From Bacteroidales bacterium UBA4345 (lineage in GTDB: Bacteria; Bacteroidota; Bacteroidia; Bacteroidales; Paludibacteraceae), in the NCBI GenBank assembly GCA_002396385.1, contig DGTD01000090.1:1-29589 (forward strand): a DNA stretch of 29,589 nucleotides, read 5' to 3'. Shown here piece after piece: positions 7,159-16,400 of this stretch (positions are counted from its first letter, which is position 1; each line of letters starts with the position of its first letter). The notes beneath the pieces are model-generated. The model was given only the letters and a program-made list of their open reading frames with translations. It made no database searches and was not told the DNA's origin. The position numbers were made by a program, and so were the translations under genes.

Positions 7159-8166
7159 TTATTTCTGGGTATCGTAGGCCCAATTAATATAGATGGAGCC
7201 GAAAGTGAAGCCGGCACCGAAAGTGGCGCAGACAATCTTATCGCCTTTCTTCAACTGGCCTGAGTTCTGCATTTCCCACAGGCAGATAGGAATGGTGGCA
7301 GAAGAGGTGTTACCGTATTTTTCGATATTTACGTAAATATTTTCGGTCGGTATTTCTACACGTTGTCCAACTGCCTCAATAATTCGGAGGTTGGCCTGGT
7401 GAGGGATAAACCATCTGACGTCTTCGCCTTTCAGATTGTTACGCTCCATTATTTCGCCAGTGGTCTTGCTCATATTGGTAACAGCATGCTTGAACACGAT
7501 TTTGCCTTCTTGGTAAACAAAGTGCTCGTGTGCGTCAACTGTCTCGTGAGAAGCGGCTTTGGCAGAGCCTCCGGCTTTCATTTGGAGGTAAGGAACACCA
7601 CAACCGTCGGTGCGCATTTCGCTATCAATAAGTCCGAAGCCTTCTTCATTTGGTTCGATGAGGGCTGCGCCTGCGCCATCGCCAAACAGAGGACAAGTGG
7701 CACGGTCGGTGTAATCGACCATATACGACATCTTCTCGGTCGACACTACCAGCACTTTCTTCTTGCGTGAGCTCTCTATGAAGTTCGAGGCTATGGTATA
7801 TGCGGTAAGGAAGCCGGCACATGCGGCCTGTATGTCGAAACAGAGGGCGTTCTTAATGCCGCAGTTTTCGGCGATGATGGCTGCTGTTGCAGGGAAAATG
7901 TGGTCAGGTGTGCTGGTCGCGCAAATGACAACCTCAATTTCTTCAGGTTTGGTTTTGGTTCTTTCGAAAAGGTTCTCTACCGCCTTTGTCCCCATATATG
8001 AGGCCGGACGGTTCACATCTTTTTCTATTCTTCTCTCCTTGATTCCTACGCGTGTCGTAATCCACTCGTCGTTTGTGTCGACCATGCGGCTTAACTCATC
8101 GTTTGTCAACACGTAGTCTGGCAGGTATGCGCCAACGCCTGTGATGGCAGCGTGTATTTTTCCCAT
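7159..8166 (-). CDS. fabH: 3-oxoacyl-ACP synthase III
   Basis: Starts fatty-acid synthesis in the cytoplasm by condensing an acyl-CoA (acetyl-CoA or a branched starter) with malonyl-ACP. The 335-residue product has the FabH N-terminus (ITGVGAYLP) and the complete catalytic triad: Cys116 in QAACAGF, His256 in IPHQANLR, and Asn286 in YGNTSSATIP. It ends the yceD-rpmF-fabH cluster, a widespread neighbourhood in bacteria. Here fabH is partly uncoupled from rpmF, because the 117-base gap contains both a strong hairpin terminator and an exact TATATTTG minus-7 element. A fabH-specific transcript is therefore likely, with read-through adding to it. Substrate preference cannot be read from the sequence alone. 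Confidence 0.96.
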   Translation of the reverse strand: MGKIHAAITGVGAYLPDYVLTNDELSRMVDTNDEWITTRVGIKERRIEKDVNRPASYMGTKAVENLFERTKTKPEEIEVVICATSTPDHIFPATAAIIAENCGIKNALCFDIQAACAGFLTAYTIASNFIESSRKKKVLVVSTEKMSYMVDYTDRATCPLFGDGAGAALIEPNEEGFGLIDSEMRTDGCGVPYLQMKAGGSAKAASHETVDAHEHFVYQEGKIVFKHAVTNMSKTTGEIMERNNLKGEDVRWFIPHQANLRIIEAVGQRVEIPTENIYVNIEKYGNTSSATIPICLWEMQNSGQLKKGDKIVCATFGAGFTFGSIYINWAYDTQK

Positions 8167-8195
8167 GTTTTTTTATTTCTTGTATGACTTTAGCA

Positions 8196-8203
8196 CAAAT
8201 ATA
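8196..8203 (-). promoter_or_regulatory. Candidate fabH promoter minus-7 element
   Basis: TATATTTG on the minus strand matches TAnnTTTG exactly, about 30 bases before the fabH ATG and directly after the rpmF terminator T-run. The minus-33 element is not clear. Confidence 0.5.
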
Positions 8204-8205
8204 CG

Positions 8206-8250
8206 AAAAAAAGCAAGCCCTAAATTATCTTTTAGGGCTTTGCTGTTTTT
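8206..8250 (-). terminator. Terminator between rpmF and fabH
   Basis: GCAAGCCCTAAA (8213-8224) pairs with TTTAGGGCTTTGC (8231-8243) with a one-base bulge and a 6-base loop. On the minus strand it ends in a T-run at 8206-8212. An A/T-run on the other side would also allow it to act on the plus strand. Confidence 0.82.
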
Positions 8251-8283
8251 TTGTCATCTTGCATAGCAAGTTTTTTCAAAAAC

Positions 8284-8487
8284 TTATTCAGCGGCAGAAA
8301 CTTCTTCTTCCTGCTCCATCTTGATTGCAACTACACCACGGTAGTAACCGCATTCGCCGCAAACCTTGTGGTAAACATAAAGAGCACCGCAGTTAGGGCA
8401 TACTGCCAATGTAGGAGCAACTGCCTTATAGTGGGTTCTTCTCTTTGCTGATCTAGTCTTTGACTGTCTTCTCTTAGGATGTGCCAT
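8284..8487 (-). CDS. rpmF: Ribosomal protein L32
   Basis: A 67-residue protein of the large ribosomal subunit. The N-terminus MAHPKRRQSKTRSAKRRTHY is the canonical basic L32 start, and the two pairs CPNC (about residues 30-33) and CGEC (about 43-46) form the zinc-ribbon of the cysteine-containing L32 type. A zinc-free paralogue is known in some bacteria but is not seen here. The C-terminal tail is acidic (MEQEEEVSAAE). It starts 27 bases after the DUF177/YceD gene, a pairing conserved across many bacteria, and is followed by a terminator before fabH. Confidence 0.97.
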   Translation of the reverse strand: MAHPKRRQSKTRSAKRRTHYKAVAPTLAVCPNCGALYVYHKVCGECGYYRGVVAIKMEQEEEVSAAE

Positions 8488-8514
8488 GATTTTATAACCT
8501 TTAAAATGTTTATT

Positions 8515-9054
8515 CTATTTTTTAATTTTTTTAAGGACGTCCCAGCGTGGGTCGGTTGGCTTCTCGGTTTGCCCGCCTTCATGTGCCGGATCTTCTTCTC
8601 CGCCTACCACTATCGATGCGAATTTTGCGGCCATTTCTTGGTTGCAAAGCCCGTCGGGGTGCACGTGTCTTAACGGAATTGCCAGCGCAATGAACTCATA
8701 TATGTTCCATTGCACGTCTATTCCCTTCTCAGACTCGGGCAGGAAGATGGTGTCTTCGTCCTCAGTCTCTTGTTCTTCTCCGAATCGGACAATGAGTTTC
8801 CCTTCCGTGGAGATGGGTTGCTCCATGTCGTCGAGACAGCGGTCACATGGTATGTATACCATGCCGTCGATGCTGAAATGCAAGGCAAAAGAACTTGAAT
8901 CTTTGCGGCAAGTTAGCTTGACACTCGCCTTGCCGCGCTTGATTTCCGCATCTTCGAGACTCTCAAAAAACTCATCTCCAATCTCGTACGAGTAACTGTT
9001 GACCTGCGTTTGTTCCTCGCTTAATGGAATAAAGTATTTGCTTTCTGTCCCCAT
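8515..9054 (-). CDS. DUF177/YceD family protein
   Basis: A 179-residue protein of the YceD/DUF177 family, almost always encoded just before rpmF. In plants and E. coli members are linked to 23S rRNA accumulation; the exact biochemical role is open. The family core is visible as VYIPCDRCLDDMEQPI, with a C-x2-C pair, followed by an acidic stretch and IPLRHVHPDGLCNQEM carrying a third cysteine. The C-terminal DPRWDVLKKIKK is typical. I chose the ATG at 9052-9054 (MGTESKYFIPLSEEQ). An upstream TTG at 9073-9075 falls within the TACTTTTG minus-7 element (9073-9080) and cannot be the start if that promoter is used. Confidence 0.9.
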   Translation of the reverse strand: MGTESKYFIPLSEEQTQVNSYSYEIGDEFFESLEDAEIKRGKASVKLTCRKDSSSFALHFSIDGMVYIPCDRCLDDMEQPISTEGKLIVRFGEEQETEDEDTIFLPESEKGIDVQWNIYEFIALAIPLRHVHPDGLCNQEMAAKFASIVVGGEEDPAHEGGQTEKPTDPRWDVLKKIKK

Positions 9055-9072
9055 AGATTGTGAAAAACTTTG

Positions 9073-9080
9073 CAAAAGTA
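9073..9080 (-). promoter_or_regulatory. Candidate promoter of the yceD-rpmF unit
   Basis: TACTTTTG on the minus strand fits TAnnTTTG and is followed by C. Its last base lies 18 bases before the YceD ATG. No clear TTTG is seen at minus 33. Confidence 0.5.
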
Positions 9081-9126
9081 TAAAAATTAGAGATATATTG
9101 TTAATAATTTCTCCGTTTTTTTGTTG

Positions 9127-9615
9127 TCAAATTCCTAATGCTTCTTTTATAATGCTCTTTAGGGTTTCGTATTCTAGGTATCCGCTTTTTATTGAGAGTT
9201 TTCCGTTCTGGGGGTTGACAAACAGCAGTGTCGGTATGCTGTTGAAGCCGAATATGCTTGCCGTTTCCCTGTTCTTCTCTACGTCTATTTTGTAAAAGTC
9301 GATTTTCCCCTTGTATTCTTGAGCCAGCCGGGCCAGGTTGGGCGACAGCTTTTTGCAGGGGCCGCACCATGTTGCGTAAAAGTCTACCACAATGGGCCTC
9401 CCACTGGCGAAATTCCAGTGTCGGCCGTCTGGCTGTGGCGTGCCCACTAATGCCGCAAACTGTTTGTTGTCTATTTCCAATATGGTTGCCGTGTTGGTGG
9501 TGTCGACGGCTGTTGTCGATTTGGCTGACTCGTCGGTTAGTCGGCCCGTTTTTTGCGAGCAGGCGCTTAACAGTAGCATGCCTACCGTGAATGTGAGTGT
9601 AAGAGATGCCTTCAT
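9127..9615 (-). CDS. Thioredoxin-like lipoprotein
   Basis: A 162-residue envelope protein. The N-terminus has a lipoprotein signal peptide with lipobox LLSAC and acylated Cys19. After a low-complexity Thr/Ser/Asp linker comes a complete thioredoxin domain with the active site WCGPC at residues 83-87 and a cis-proline in NSIPTL at about 128. It probably acts in the periplasm, tethered to a membrane, as a disulfide reductase or oxidase; direction and partner cannot be told from sequence. It is the last gene of the tightly spaced lipoprotein-priA-62aa-trx series, with 12 bases separating it from the small gene upstream. No obvious hairpin terminator follows before the yceD promoter, so read-through into yceD-rpmF is possible. 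Confidence 0.92.
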   Translation of the reverse strand: MKASLTLTFTVGMLLLSACSQKTGRLTDESAKSTTAVDTTNTATILEIDNKQFAALVGTPQPDGRHWNFASGRPIVVDFYATWCGPCKKLSPNLARLAQEYKGKIDFYKIDVEKNRETASIFGFNSIPTLLFVNPQNGKLSIKSGYLEYETLKSIIKEALGI

Positions 9616-9627
9616 ATCAATTGCTTG

Positions 9628-9816
9628 TTATTTTTGTTCTTGCCTCCCTTTGTTAACCTCTTCTTCCATTTCTTTAGGCTTGTCGTTGTCCTTTTCCTTA
9701 ATCAGGTCAAGGTCCGAGCCTTCGGCTGTAGGTGGAACGGTGAAGTAGTCGGAGAATTGTGCCGTCCGTCCGTCTTCCTCGTCAAAATTGTTTTTCTTTT
9801 GATAAAATAGTCCCAT
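9628..9816 (-). CDS. Small charged protein of unknown function between priA and trx
   Basis: A 62-residue frame (MGLFYQKKNNFDEEDG...) whose second half is very rich in Glu, Asp, Lys and Gln and looks disordered or helical. No membrane segment, signal peptide or known domain is visible. It is accepted as a gene because it fits snugly between priA (10 bases upstream) and the thioredoxin-like gene (12 bases downstream) in the same direction, leaving no other use for this segment. Function unknown. Confidence 0.65.
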   Translation of the reverse strand: MGLFYQKKNNFDEEDGRTAQFSDYFTVPPTAEGSDLDLIKEKDNDKPKEMEEEVNKGRQEQK

Positions 9817-9826
9817 GTTTTTTCGT

Positions 9827-12289
9827 TTAAGCGGGGTCTACATCGGCATAAAACACAATCGATTTGTGGTTGCCGCTTGCTTTTACGCCGTTAATTGCTA
9901 TTTGTGTGAGTTCTTTTGCCTTTGCCAGATCTATGCCGCGTTCCAGCTTCAGAACTATTTTCCTGATATGGAAGTTGTTGACGCGGGTTACACTGGGCTT
10001 GTCTGGTCCGTAGACACGCCCGGCGAAAGTGGTTCGCAGGCTTGCTGCCAACTCGAAAGCGGCATGCTCAACGTTCGTCTCGTCTTTACCTTTTATATAT
10101 ATATGGGTAATCCGGAAATAGGGTGGGTAGTGGAACAGGTCCCGCTCCTCCAGTTGCTCGTTGTAGAGTTGCAGGTAGTTGTTGTCCTGCACTTGTTTGA
10201 TGATGGGGTGCTCGGGCTGTGAGGTCTGAATGACCACTACACCTCGTTTCCCGCGCCTTCCCGCACGCCCGGAAACTTGTGCCATAAGTTGGAATGCCCT
10301 CTCGTTCGCGCGGAAGTCGGGAACCGACAACATTGAGTCGGCATTGAGTATGCCTACAACCCTCACCCGCTCAAAATCTAAACCTTTCGATATCATCTGG
10401 GTGCCGACCAATACGTCGGTCTTCCCGTTTCCGAAATCGGTAATGATGGCTTCGAAGTTTTTCCGTGACTTGGCAACGTCTAAGTCCAGACGCGCTACTT
10501 TTACGTCGGGAAATATCTGGTTGACCTCGTCTTCTATTTTCTCGGTGCCGAATCCGCGTGTACCGATGGTGGGATTGCCGCAGGCCGGACATGTTTGCAT
10601 CATCGGGTAAGTGTAGCCGCAGTAGTGGCAACTCAGCAGGTTCGAAAATTTGTGGTAGGTCAGACTTACATCGCAGTTCTTACATCGGGGAACATATCCA
10701 CACGACGAACATTGTATGTAGGGAGAGTAGCCCCTCCGGTTTTGGAATAAAATGACCTGTTCGTTGTTCCTAAACGCCTCTGCCATTTCCTTTACCAGTT
10801 CGGGCGTGAAGTGTAGCTGCATCTCTTTTTTCTTGACAGCCTCTTTTATGTCGGCAACTATTATTTCTGGCAGCTGCACGCCCTCGTAACGGGTGTTTAA
10901 CTCCACAAGGCCGTACTTGCCTGTTTTTGCGTTGAAATAGGTCTCGATGCAGGGGGTGGCGGAGCCGAGCAACACCTTTGCCCTCATCTGGCCCGCCAGC
11001 ACGATGGCGGCATCGCGCGCATGGTATCGTGGCGCCGGGTCAACTTGCTTGTAACTGTTCTCGTGTTCCTCGTCAACCACAACGAGGCCCAAATCGTTGA
11101 ATGGAAGCAAAACGGAAGAACGAACTCCCAATACAACCTGGCAGTGCTCGCCCTTCAGCATATTCTGCCAGATTTCCACACGTTCGGCATCGCTGAATTT
11201 CGAGTGGTAGACACATAGCTGGCTCCCAAATACTTTGCGCAATCGCATGGTTATCTGGGTGGTCAGTGCTATCTCGGGCAGCAGGAACAAGGCTTGCTTG
11301 CCTGTCTTTATTACGTCTTTTATCAGATGAATGTATATCTCGGTTTTCCCGCTTGATGTAACACCATGCAACAGCACGGTCTGTTTTTTTGAAAATTGCT
11401 CGACGATGCTGGCATAGGCCGATTGCTGTACGTCAGACAGCATGTTGGCGGGGTCGGAGTGCAAGTCGCTGTTGAATGTGGTACGGCCGATCTGTTTCTC
11501 ATACAGCACGAAGATTTTTTTATCGACCATCGATTTTACCACGGCGGCGTTGCATCCGCTTTTTTCTATCAACTCTTTTTTGGTTATCTCCTTTACCTGC
11601 CCGCTTTGTGAAAGGAAGTGCGATTCGGTAAGGTAGCACATTAGCAGTTTCAATTGCTTTTGAGCCTTTCCCAGCCCGTCGAAAACAGAATGCAGCTTTT
11701 CTTCGTCGGTCAGTTCTGGTGCGAGTGAAATGTATTGTTCGACTTTGGGCTTGACTTTTTCCCTGACGGCTTCTTCTACACTCACCGCCCCCATCTCCAC
11801 CAGGTTCTTGACGATGGGGAGGCAGTTCTTAATTCCTATGTTCTTGCCCAATTCGTCAATCGGGGTCGGTTTTTTTTGCCCTGAGAGGTAGTCGAGAGCC
11901 TCCTGCTCTTTCGGCTTTAGCGGGTGCTCAGCCTCAAAGTCTTCAACGATGGAAACTTCTGTCTCGCTTTCTAATTTCAGTCCAGACGGCAGTGCGGCCT
12001 TCATTATTTCTCCCAAGGTACATTGGTAGTAGCTGGCAATCCATTTCCATAATTCCAGTTGTTTTTCTGTGATGGCCGGGGTACTGTCGAGTACCATCAG
12101 GACGTCTTTGGGTTCTACCATCTCGGGTGGTGTGTCGTGCACTTTAAGTGCGATGCCCGTGTAGATCTTTTTCGCACCAAGTGGCACAATCAGCCGCATA
12201 CCGAATGCAACCTGCTCTTCTATTTCTGCCGGTATGTGATAGGTGTAGGCATTAGCCAACGCCAATGGAAGTATAACATCTACGAACAT
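9827..12289 (-). CDS. priA: Primosomal protein N' (replication restart helicase PriA)
   Basis: A superfamily 2 DNA helicase that recognises stalled forks and reloads the replicative helicase. The 820-residue protein shows the family order: an N-terminal DNA-binding part (MFVDVILPLALANAYTYHIP), Walker A GVTSSGKT at 309-316, Walker B DEEH at 406-409, GSATPC motif III near 442-447, an eight-cysteine zinc region at about 527-570 (CSSC, CKNC, CHYC, CPAC), and the C-terminal helicase motifs GTQMISKGLDF and QVSGRAGRRG. It is longer than E. coli PriA (about 730), as is usual in Bacteroidetes. It starts 9 bases after a surface-type lipoprotein gene, and the 62-residue gene follows after 10 bases, so it appears to be transcribed from the promoter in front of the lipoprotein. 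Confidence 0.97.
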   Translation of the reverse strand: MFVDVILPLALANAYTYHIPAEIEEQVAFGMRLIVPLGAKKIYTGIALKVHDTPPEMVEPKDVLMVLDSTPAITEKQLELWKWIASYYQCTLGEIMKAALPSGLKLESETEVSIVEDFEAEHPLKPKEQEALDYLSGQKKPTPIDELGKNIGIKNCLPIVKNLVEMGAVSVEEAVREKVKPKVEQYISLAPELTDEEKLHSVFDGLGKAQKQLKLLMCYLTESHFLSQSGQVKEITKKELIEKSGCNAAVVKSMVDKKIFVLYEKQIGRTTFNSDLHSDPANMLSDVQQSAYASIVEQFSKKQTVLLHGVTSSGKTEIYIHLIKDVIKTGKQALFLLPEIALTTQITMRLRKVFGSQLCVYHSKFSDAERVEIWQNMLKGEHCQVVLGVRSSVLLPFNDLGLVVVDEEHENSYKQVDPAPRYHARDAAIVLAGQMRAKVLLGSATPCIETYFNAKTGKYGLVELNTRYEGVQLPEIIVADIKEAVKKKEMQLHFTPELVKEMAEAFRNNEQVILFQNRRGYSPYIQCSSCGYVPRCKNCDVSLTYHKFSNLLSCHYCGYTYPMMQTCPACGNPTIGTRGFGTEKIEDEVNQIFPDVKVARLDLDVAKSRKNFEAIITDFGNGKTDVLVGTQMISKGLDFERVRVVGILNADSMLSVPDFRANERAFQLMAQVSGRAGRRGKRGVVVIQTSQPEHPIIKQVQDNNYLQLYNEQLEERDLFHYPPYFRITHIYIKGKDETNVEHAAFELAASLRTTFAGRVYGPDKPSVTRVNNFHIRKIVLKLERGIDLAKAKELTQIAINGVKASGNHKSIVFYADVDPA

Positions 12290-12298
12290 AAGTGGTAG

Positions 12299-13225
12299 TT
12301 ATGGTTGCTCGTTTAACAGGAGGTGGAGGTCGGCAATGCCGTTAATCTCGGTAGAAATCTCTCCCAGCCAGCCGGCTTGTTGGAATACACCGGTCTGTAC
12401 TTTTACAAAGCGGATGTTTTGCAGTTTGACTGGTTGCCCCTGATTGTCGATAGCACTATCCAATTCAATCCGGTTCCCCCTGTGATCGCTGTCGTAGTCT
12501 TTAGCCAGAAATCCGTTCTCTGCAGTCCGGTCTGGGGCGGGCCCGTTTTCGGCGTATCCGTAGGCAAATAGGTGTTGCTTGACGGCCCAATACTGCTGTC
12601 CGTTGGCTTGCGGCGTGTTGTAGTAAGCGTCGGGCAACTTCGTTCCTGTGTAACGGACGGAATCTTTGTCTGTATGCCACCACCAAGTTGTGGAGTTTGG
12701 CAAATCTCCCTGGTTGCCGGCGTTGTCTTTCCAGCTTACGTTGCCGGAGTCTGACGCGGGGCGGTAGTAGGTTACACTGTAATTGCTGCAATAGCCCTCT
12801 TTCCCTGTTTCGCTGCCTTTTATCTCATACCATGTGTCGTCGGGAAGCCCGTTGCCGTTCTTGTCGTCCATTACATACACAATGCCCGGCTCGGGCGAGA
12901 CCGATGCATTGCAGAAGATGAGGAGGTCTGCTCCCCCGGTGTTGCGCACCTCATGGTCGAAGCCAACCACAATATGGCCGCCCCAACCGCCAAGTAAAAC
13001 GGTGCCCTTGTTGCTCCCGATAATGTTGTCGGGGGGGCATTTCTTTAACAATTCGATGTGTTGCCCTGGCGCGTATTCGTAATTGAAAAGCGTGGAAACG
13101 AACTGTGACTGTGTTTCCCTCTTTCCCGGCTCTGGCACGGGCTCTTGAAAATCGTCGTTCTCGTTACTGCATGCGCTGAATAACAAGACGATAGCTGCTA
13201 CTATGTACTTGTAGGTCTCCTTCAT
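12299..13225 (-). CDS. Putative surface lipoprotein of a Bacteroidales cell-surface-protein family
   Basis: A 308-residue lipoprotein with signal peptide and lipobox FSAC (Cys19), followed by an Asn/Asp/Glu-rich stretch that could act as a surface-export signal of Bacteroidetes lipoproteins. The body holds GGWGGHIVVGFDHEV and an Asp/Asn-rich loop DDKNGNGLPDDTWYEIKG that resembles a calcium-binding loop. Similar sequences are annotated as cell-surface or PKD-type proteins in Bacteroidales; I cannot assign a ligand. It is the first gene of the unit containing priA, the 62-residue protein and the thioredoxin-like lipoprotein. A TACATTTG minus-7 element ends only 4 bases before the ATG, so the mRNA may be leaderless. 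No other Met could start the signal peptide. Confidence 0.78.
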   Translation of the reverse strand: MKETYKYIVAAIVLLFSACSNENDDFQEPVPEPGKRETQSQFVSTLFNYEYAPGQHIELLKKCPPDNIIGSNKGTVLLGGWGGHIVVGFDHEVRNTGGADLLIFCNASVSPEPGIVYVMDDKNGNGLPDDTWYEIKGSETGKEGYCSNYSVTYYRPASDSGNVSWKDNAGNQGDLPNSTTWWWHTDKDSVRYTGTKLPDAYYNTPQANGQQYWAVKQHLFAYGYAENGPAPDRTAENGFLAKDYDSDHRGNRIELDSAIDNQGQPVKLQNIRFVKVQTGVFQQAGWLGEISTEINGIADLHLLLNEQP

Positions 13226-13229
13226 ACTG

Positions 13230-13237
13230 CAAATGTA
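13230..13237 (-). promoter_or_regulatory. Candidate promoter of the lipoprotein-priA unit
   Basis: TACATTTG on the minus strand matches TAnnTTTG exactly and is followed by CAGT and then the ATG. If used, transcription would begin at or next to the start codon. The minus-33 region has no good TTTG at the usual spacing. Confidence 0.45.
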
Positions 13238-13386
13238 AACATTTATTCGCCAAAAATCGGATAGGATTTTTTTAGTTTAGTCAGAAACGGGGAAAAGTAG
13301 GGCAGAATTGGACTTAAAATATGACGATTGGATTTTTTTGTCAAAATAATCTTGCATTTCTATATTATTTTATTCGCTAAATCGTT

Positions 13387-13394
13387 TATATTTG
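13387..13394 (+). promoter_or_regulatory. Candidate promoter of the SusCD operon
   Basis: TATATTTG matches TAnnTTTG exactly and is followed by CC. It lies about 60 bases before the SusC ATG, leaving an A/T-rich leader of roughly 55 bases. No clear minus-33 TTTG and no regulator gene nearby. Confidence 0.5.
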
Positions 13395-13454
13395 CCTTAA
13401 TTTTTTGCAAAGAAATATCGTAAATTTATTAACAATAATCACAAACATTTAGTA

Positions 13455-16400
13455 ATGAGAAAAGTTCTATTATCATTATCATTGTTTTGCGCTGCCACCT
13501 CTGCCTCCATGGCAATGAAGGTTACAGGTAAGGTCGCCGACGAATCCGGTGGGCTTCCTGGTGCCAGCGTTATGATCAAAGGTACCGACGAAGGTGTCGA
13601 GACCGATGACGAAGGTAACTTTACTATCGAAGCCAATCAGGGCCAGATTTTGGTCATTGAGTACATCGGCTTCGACACTAAAGAGGTGAAAGTGACTGGT
13701 GCTAAGTTGAAGAAGATTGTCCTTGGTGATAGTGGAGGTGAAATGATCGAGACCATCACTGTGAAAGGAGCCCAAGTTTATGGTGGCGATGCTGCCGTAA
13801 TCGGTTCTGCTACAGGCTTGAGCGCAGAAAACCTGAAACACGCTCAGGGTGCTTCTGTCGACAATGCACTGCAGGGTCGTGTTGCCGGTGTGCAGGCTTC
13901 AACCACTTCAGGTCAGCCAGGTGCACCAGCTAAGATTACCATTCACGGTACTTCAACCCTTACAGGTTCGGCTGAACCTTTGTACGTTGTCGATGGTATG
14001 CCGTTGGGTGGTGGTACAGATAAGAGTGCAAGTTCTAACCCGCTTGCTTCTATCAACCCTGCCGATATCGAAACAATGTCGGTGTTGAAAGACGCTTCTG
14101 CTACCGCTATCTATGGTGCGCGTGCATCTAACGGTGTCATTGTCATCACTACCAAGAAAGGTAAGAATGGTAATGCGAAGATTTCGTATAACGGAAACTT
14201 CAATGTGTCTGAATTCACCAACCGTCTTAAGATGATGAACTTGCAGGAATATGCAGCTTATGTGGGTTCAACACAGATCATCCAAGACCGTCAGAATACT
14301 CCTGACTCTTACCTCTTAAACCCATCAGTTTTGGGTAAAGGTACCGATTGGCAGGACGAACTCTTCCAGACCGCCATTGGTCACAGCCACCAGTTGTCGG
14401 TAAACGGTGGTAACGAGAAGAGCGTGTACAATATCTCTCTCGGTTATACTAACCAGGAAGGTGTGCTCATTACCTCTAACTACGAACGTATTAACGGACG
14501 TATGTCGGTTGAGTCGCAAGTGAAGGATTGGTTGAGGGCTGGTATGAACGTGGGTATCGCCCGCCAGAATTCTACCAAGATTGCCAACATTATCGATCCT
14601 AAGGCTCAGTCAAGCGGTGCTTCTTGTGTGTCGTTTAAAGAAACTGACGAGAACATCATTGTTCAGACTTTGTTGCAGTTGCCTTCCGACTCTCCTTACA
14701 ACTTGGATGGTACCGTTTCTGGTCCTGAAACCGACCTCGGTGTAAAGATGAACCCTATCGCCCAGTTGAAACAGTCGCCTGTTGAACGTGAGGAGTTGAA
14801 TGTGTTGGGTTCTACTTTCTTGGAGTTCAAATTGTTTAAAGAAATTACATGGCGTAACGAATTCGGTATTGACCTTACTACCGCCAGCGACAGCTACAAC
14901 CAGCCTGCTTATAACTATGGCGCTTTGAAGAAGGGTGCTGACCAGGCAACTCTCAACGAAGGTAGTTACTCAAACAACTCGGTTCGTTTCAGCTCGTATG
15001 CCAATTACAGCCACAAGTTTGCTAAGAAGCACACTGTAAGTGCGATGCTCGGTGCTGAGTCGAACTATTACAACTGGAAGGGTCAGGTTTTCCAGGGTAA
15101 GGGTTACTCGCAAGATGCAATTGCTACTCTGAATCTGGCTTCTCAGTGCAACCTCTCTAACTATTATGAGGGTCACGGCTCAATGGCTTCTTTCTTCGGT
15201 CGTTTGGGTTATGACTACCAAGGCCGTTACATTCTCAGCGCAACCGGCCGTTACGATGGTAGCTCTAACTTCGCCGAAGGTAACCAGTGGGGCTTCTTCC
15301 CATCAATCGGTTTGGCTTGGCGTGCTAGCAACGAGAACTTCATTGCCGAGAATGACAAGCTCAAGAACACAATTACCGACTTGAAACTCCGTCTCGGTTA
15401 TGGTGAGACCGGTAATGCGAACTGCTCTTCTGCCCACATTGCTTACTTGTCTAAGTGGAATGCTACTAAACCGGCTTACGACTTGTACCACTATTATAAC
15501 TATACGAACAACAACCTCAGCTGGGAAACTAACAAACAGTTCAACGTTGGTTTGAACCTTAGCTTGTGGAACCGTATCGACCTCACTGTCGATGGCTTCT
15601 ACAAACAGAACGAAGACTTGTTGCTGAAACCACAGTTGCCAGGTTGGTTGGCTCCAAACGATGGTGGTTGGACTTTCTTGAACACCGCTTATGTGAATGC
15701 TGGTTCTATCAAGAACGTCGGTTTCGATGTGGCTTTGCACTCTGTTAACGTTATCGACTCTTTCTTGCACCAGCCATTCCAGTGGGATATGGACCTTTCG
15801 CTCTCAGTTGTCCGCAACGAGGTTGTTGACCTTGGTTCTTCAACCGAAGCTATCACCGAAAGTTCAGACCCTTCCGGTGTTTACCGTATGTTCTCAACCA
15901 ATATCGAGATCAACCGCTCGGTTAAGGGTGAGGCTCCAGGCCGCTTCTATGGTTACAAGACCAACGGCATTATCCAGAATACTGCCGAGTTGAACGAATA
16001 CAAGGCTGCTACCGGACGTTCTGCTAACGTTGGTGACGTTAAGTACGAGGCTGAAAAGTCGTTTATCGGTGATCCTAACCCAGACTTCACTTACGGTTTC
16101 GGAACCAATGTGTCTTGGGGTCCTTGGTCACTTAACTTCCAGTTGGCAGGTTCTCAGGGTAACGACGTTTACAACCTGATCCGTCAGAAGTTGGAAGCTC
16201 AGTCTGACCGTTGGGTGAACCAGTCTGCAGACTGTTTGAACTATGCCCAGATTGTTAAGAACGAGGCTGGCGAATATGTTGCTAACCCTGGTACTTCTAT
16301 GCCACGTTCTGAGTACACTAACGATGCGAACGATAATGCGAAGTCTGTATCTGACCGTTATGTAGAAGACGGCTCTTACTTGAAGATCCAGAATATCGGT

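Noticed and set aside
9055..9075. Upstream TTG start of the DUF177/YceD gene
   Set aside because: The TTG overlaps the TACTTTTG minus-7 element, so it would precede the transcript start; the ATG at 9052-9054 fits better.
9055..9126. Terminator after the thioredoxin-like gene
   Set aside because: Only a 4-bp GAGA/TCTC pairing is visible, too weak to call.
13226..13454. Sigma/anti-sigma or other regulator gene for the SusCD operon
   Set aside because: The interval before susC is only 229 bases, holds two divergent promoters and no open frame of useful size.
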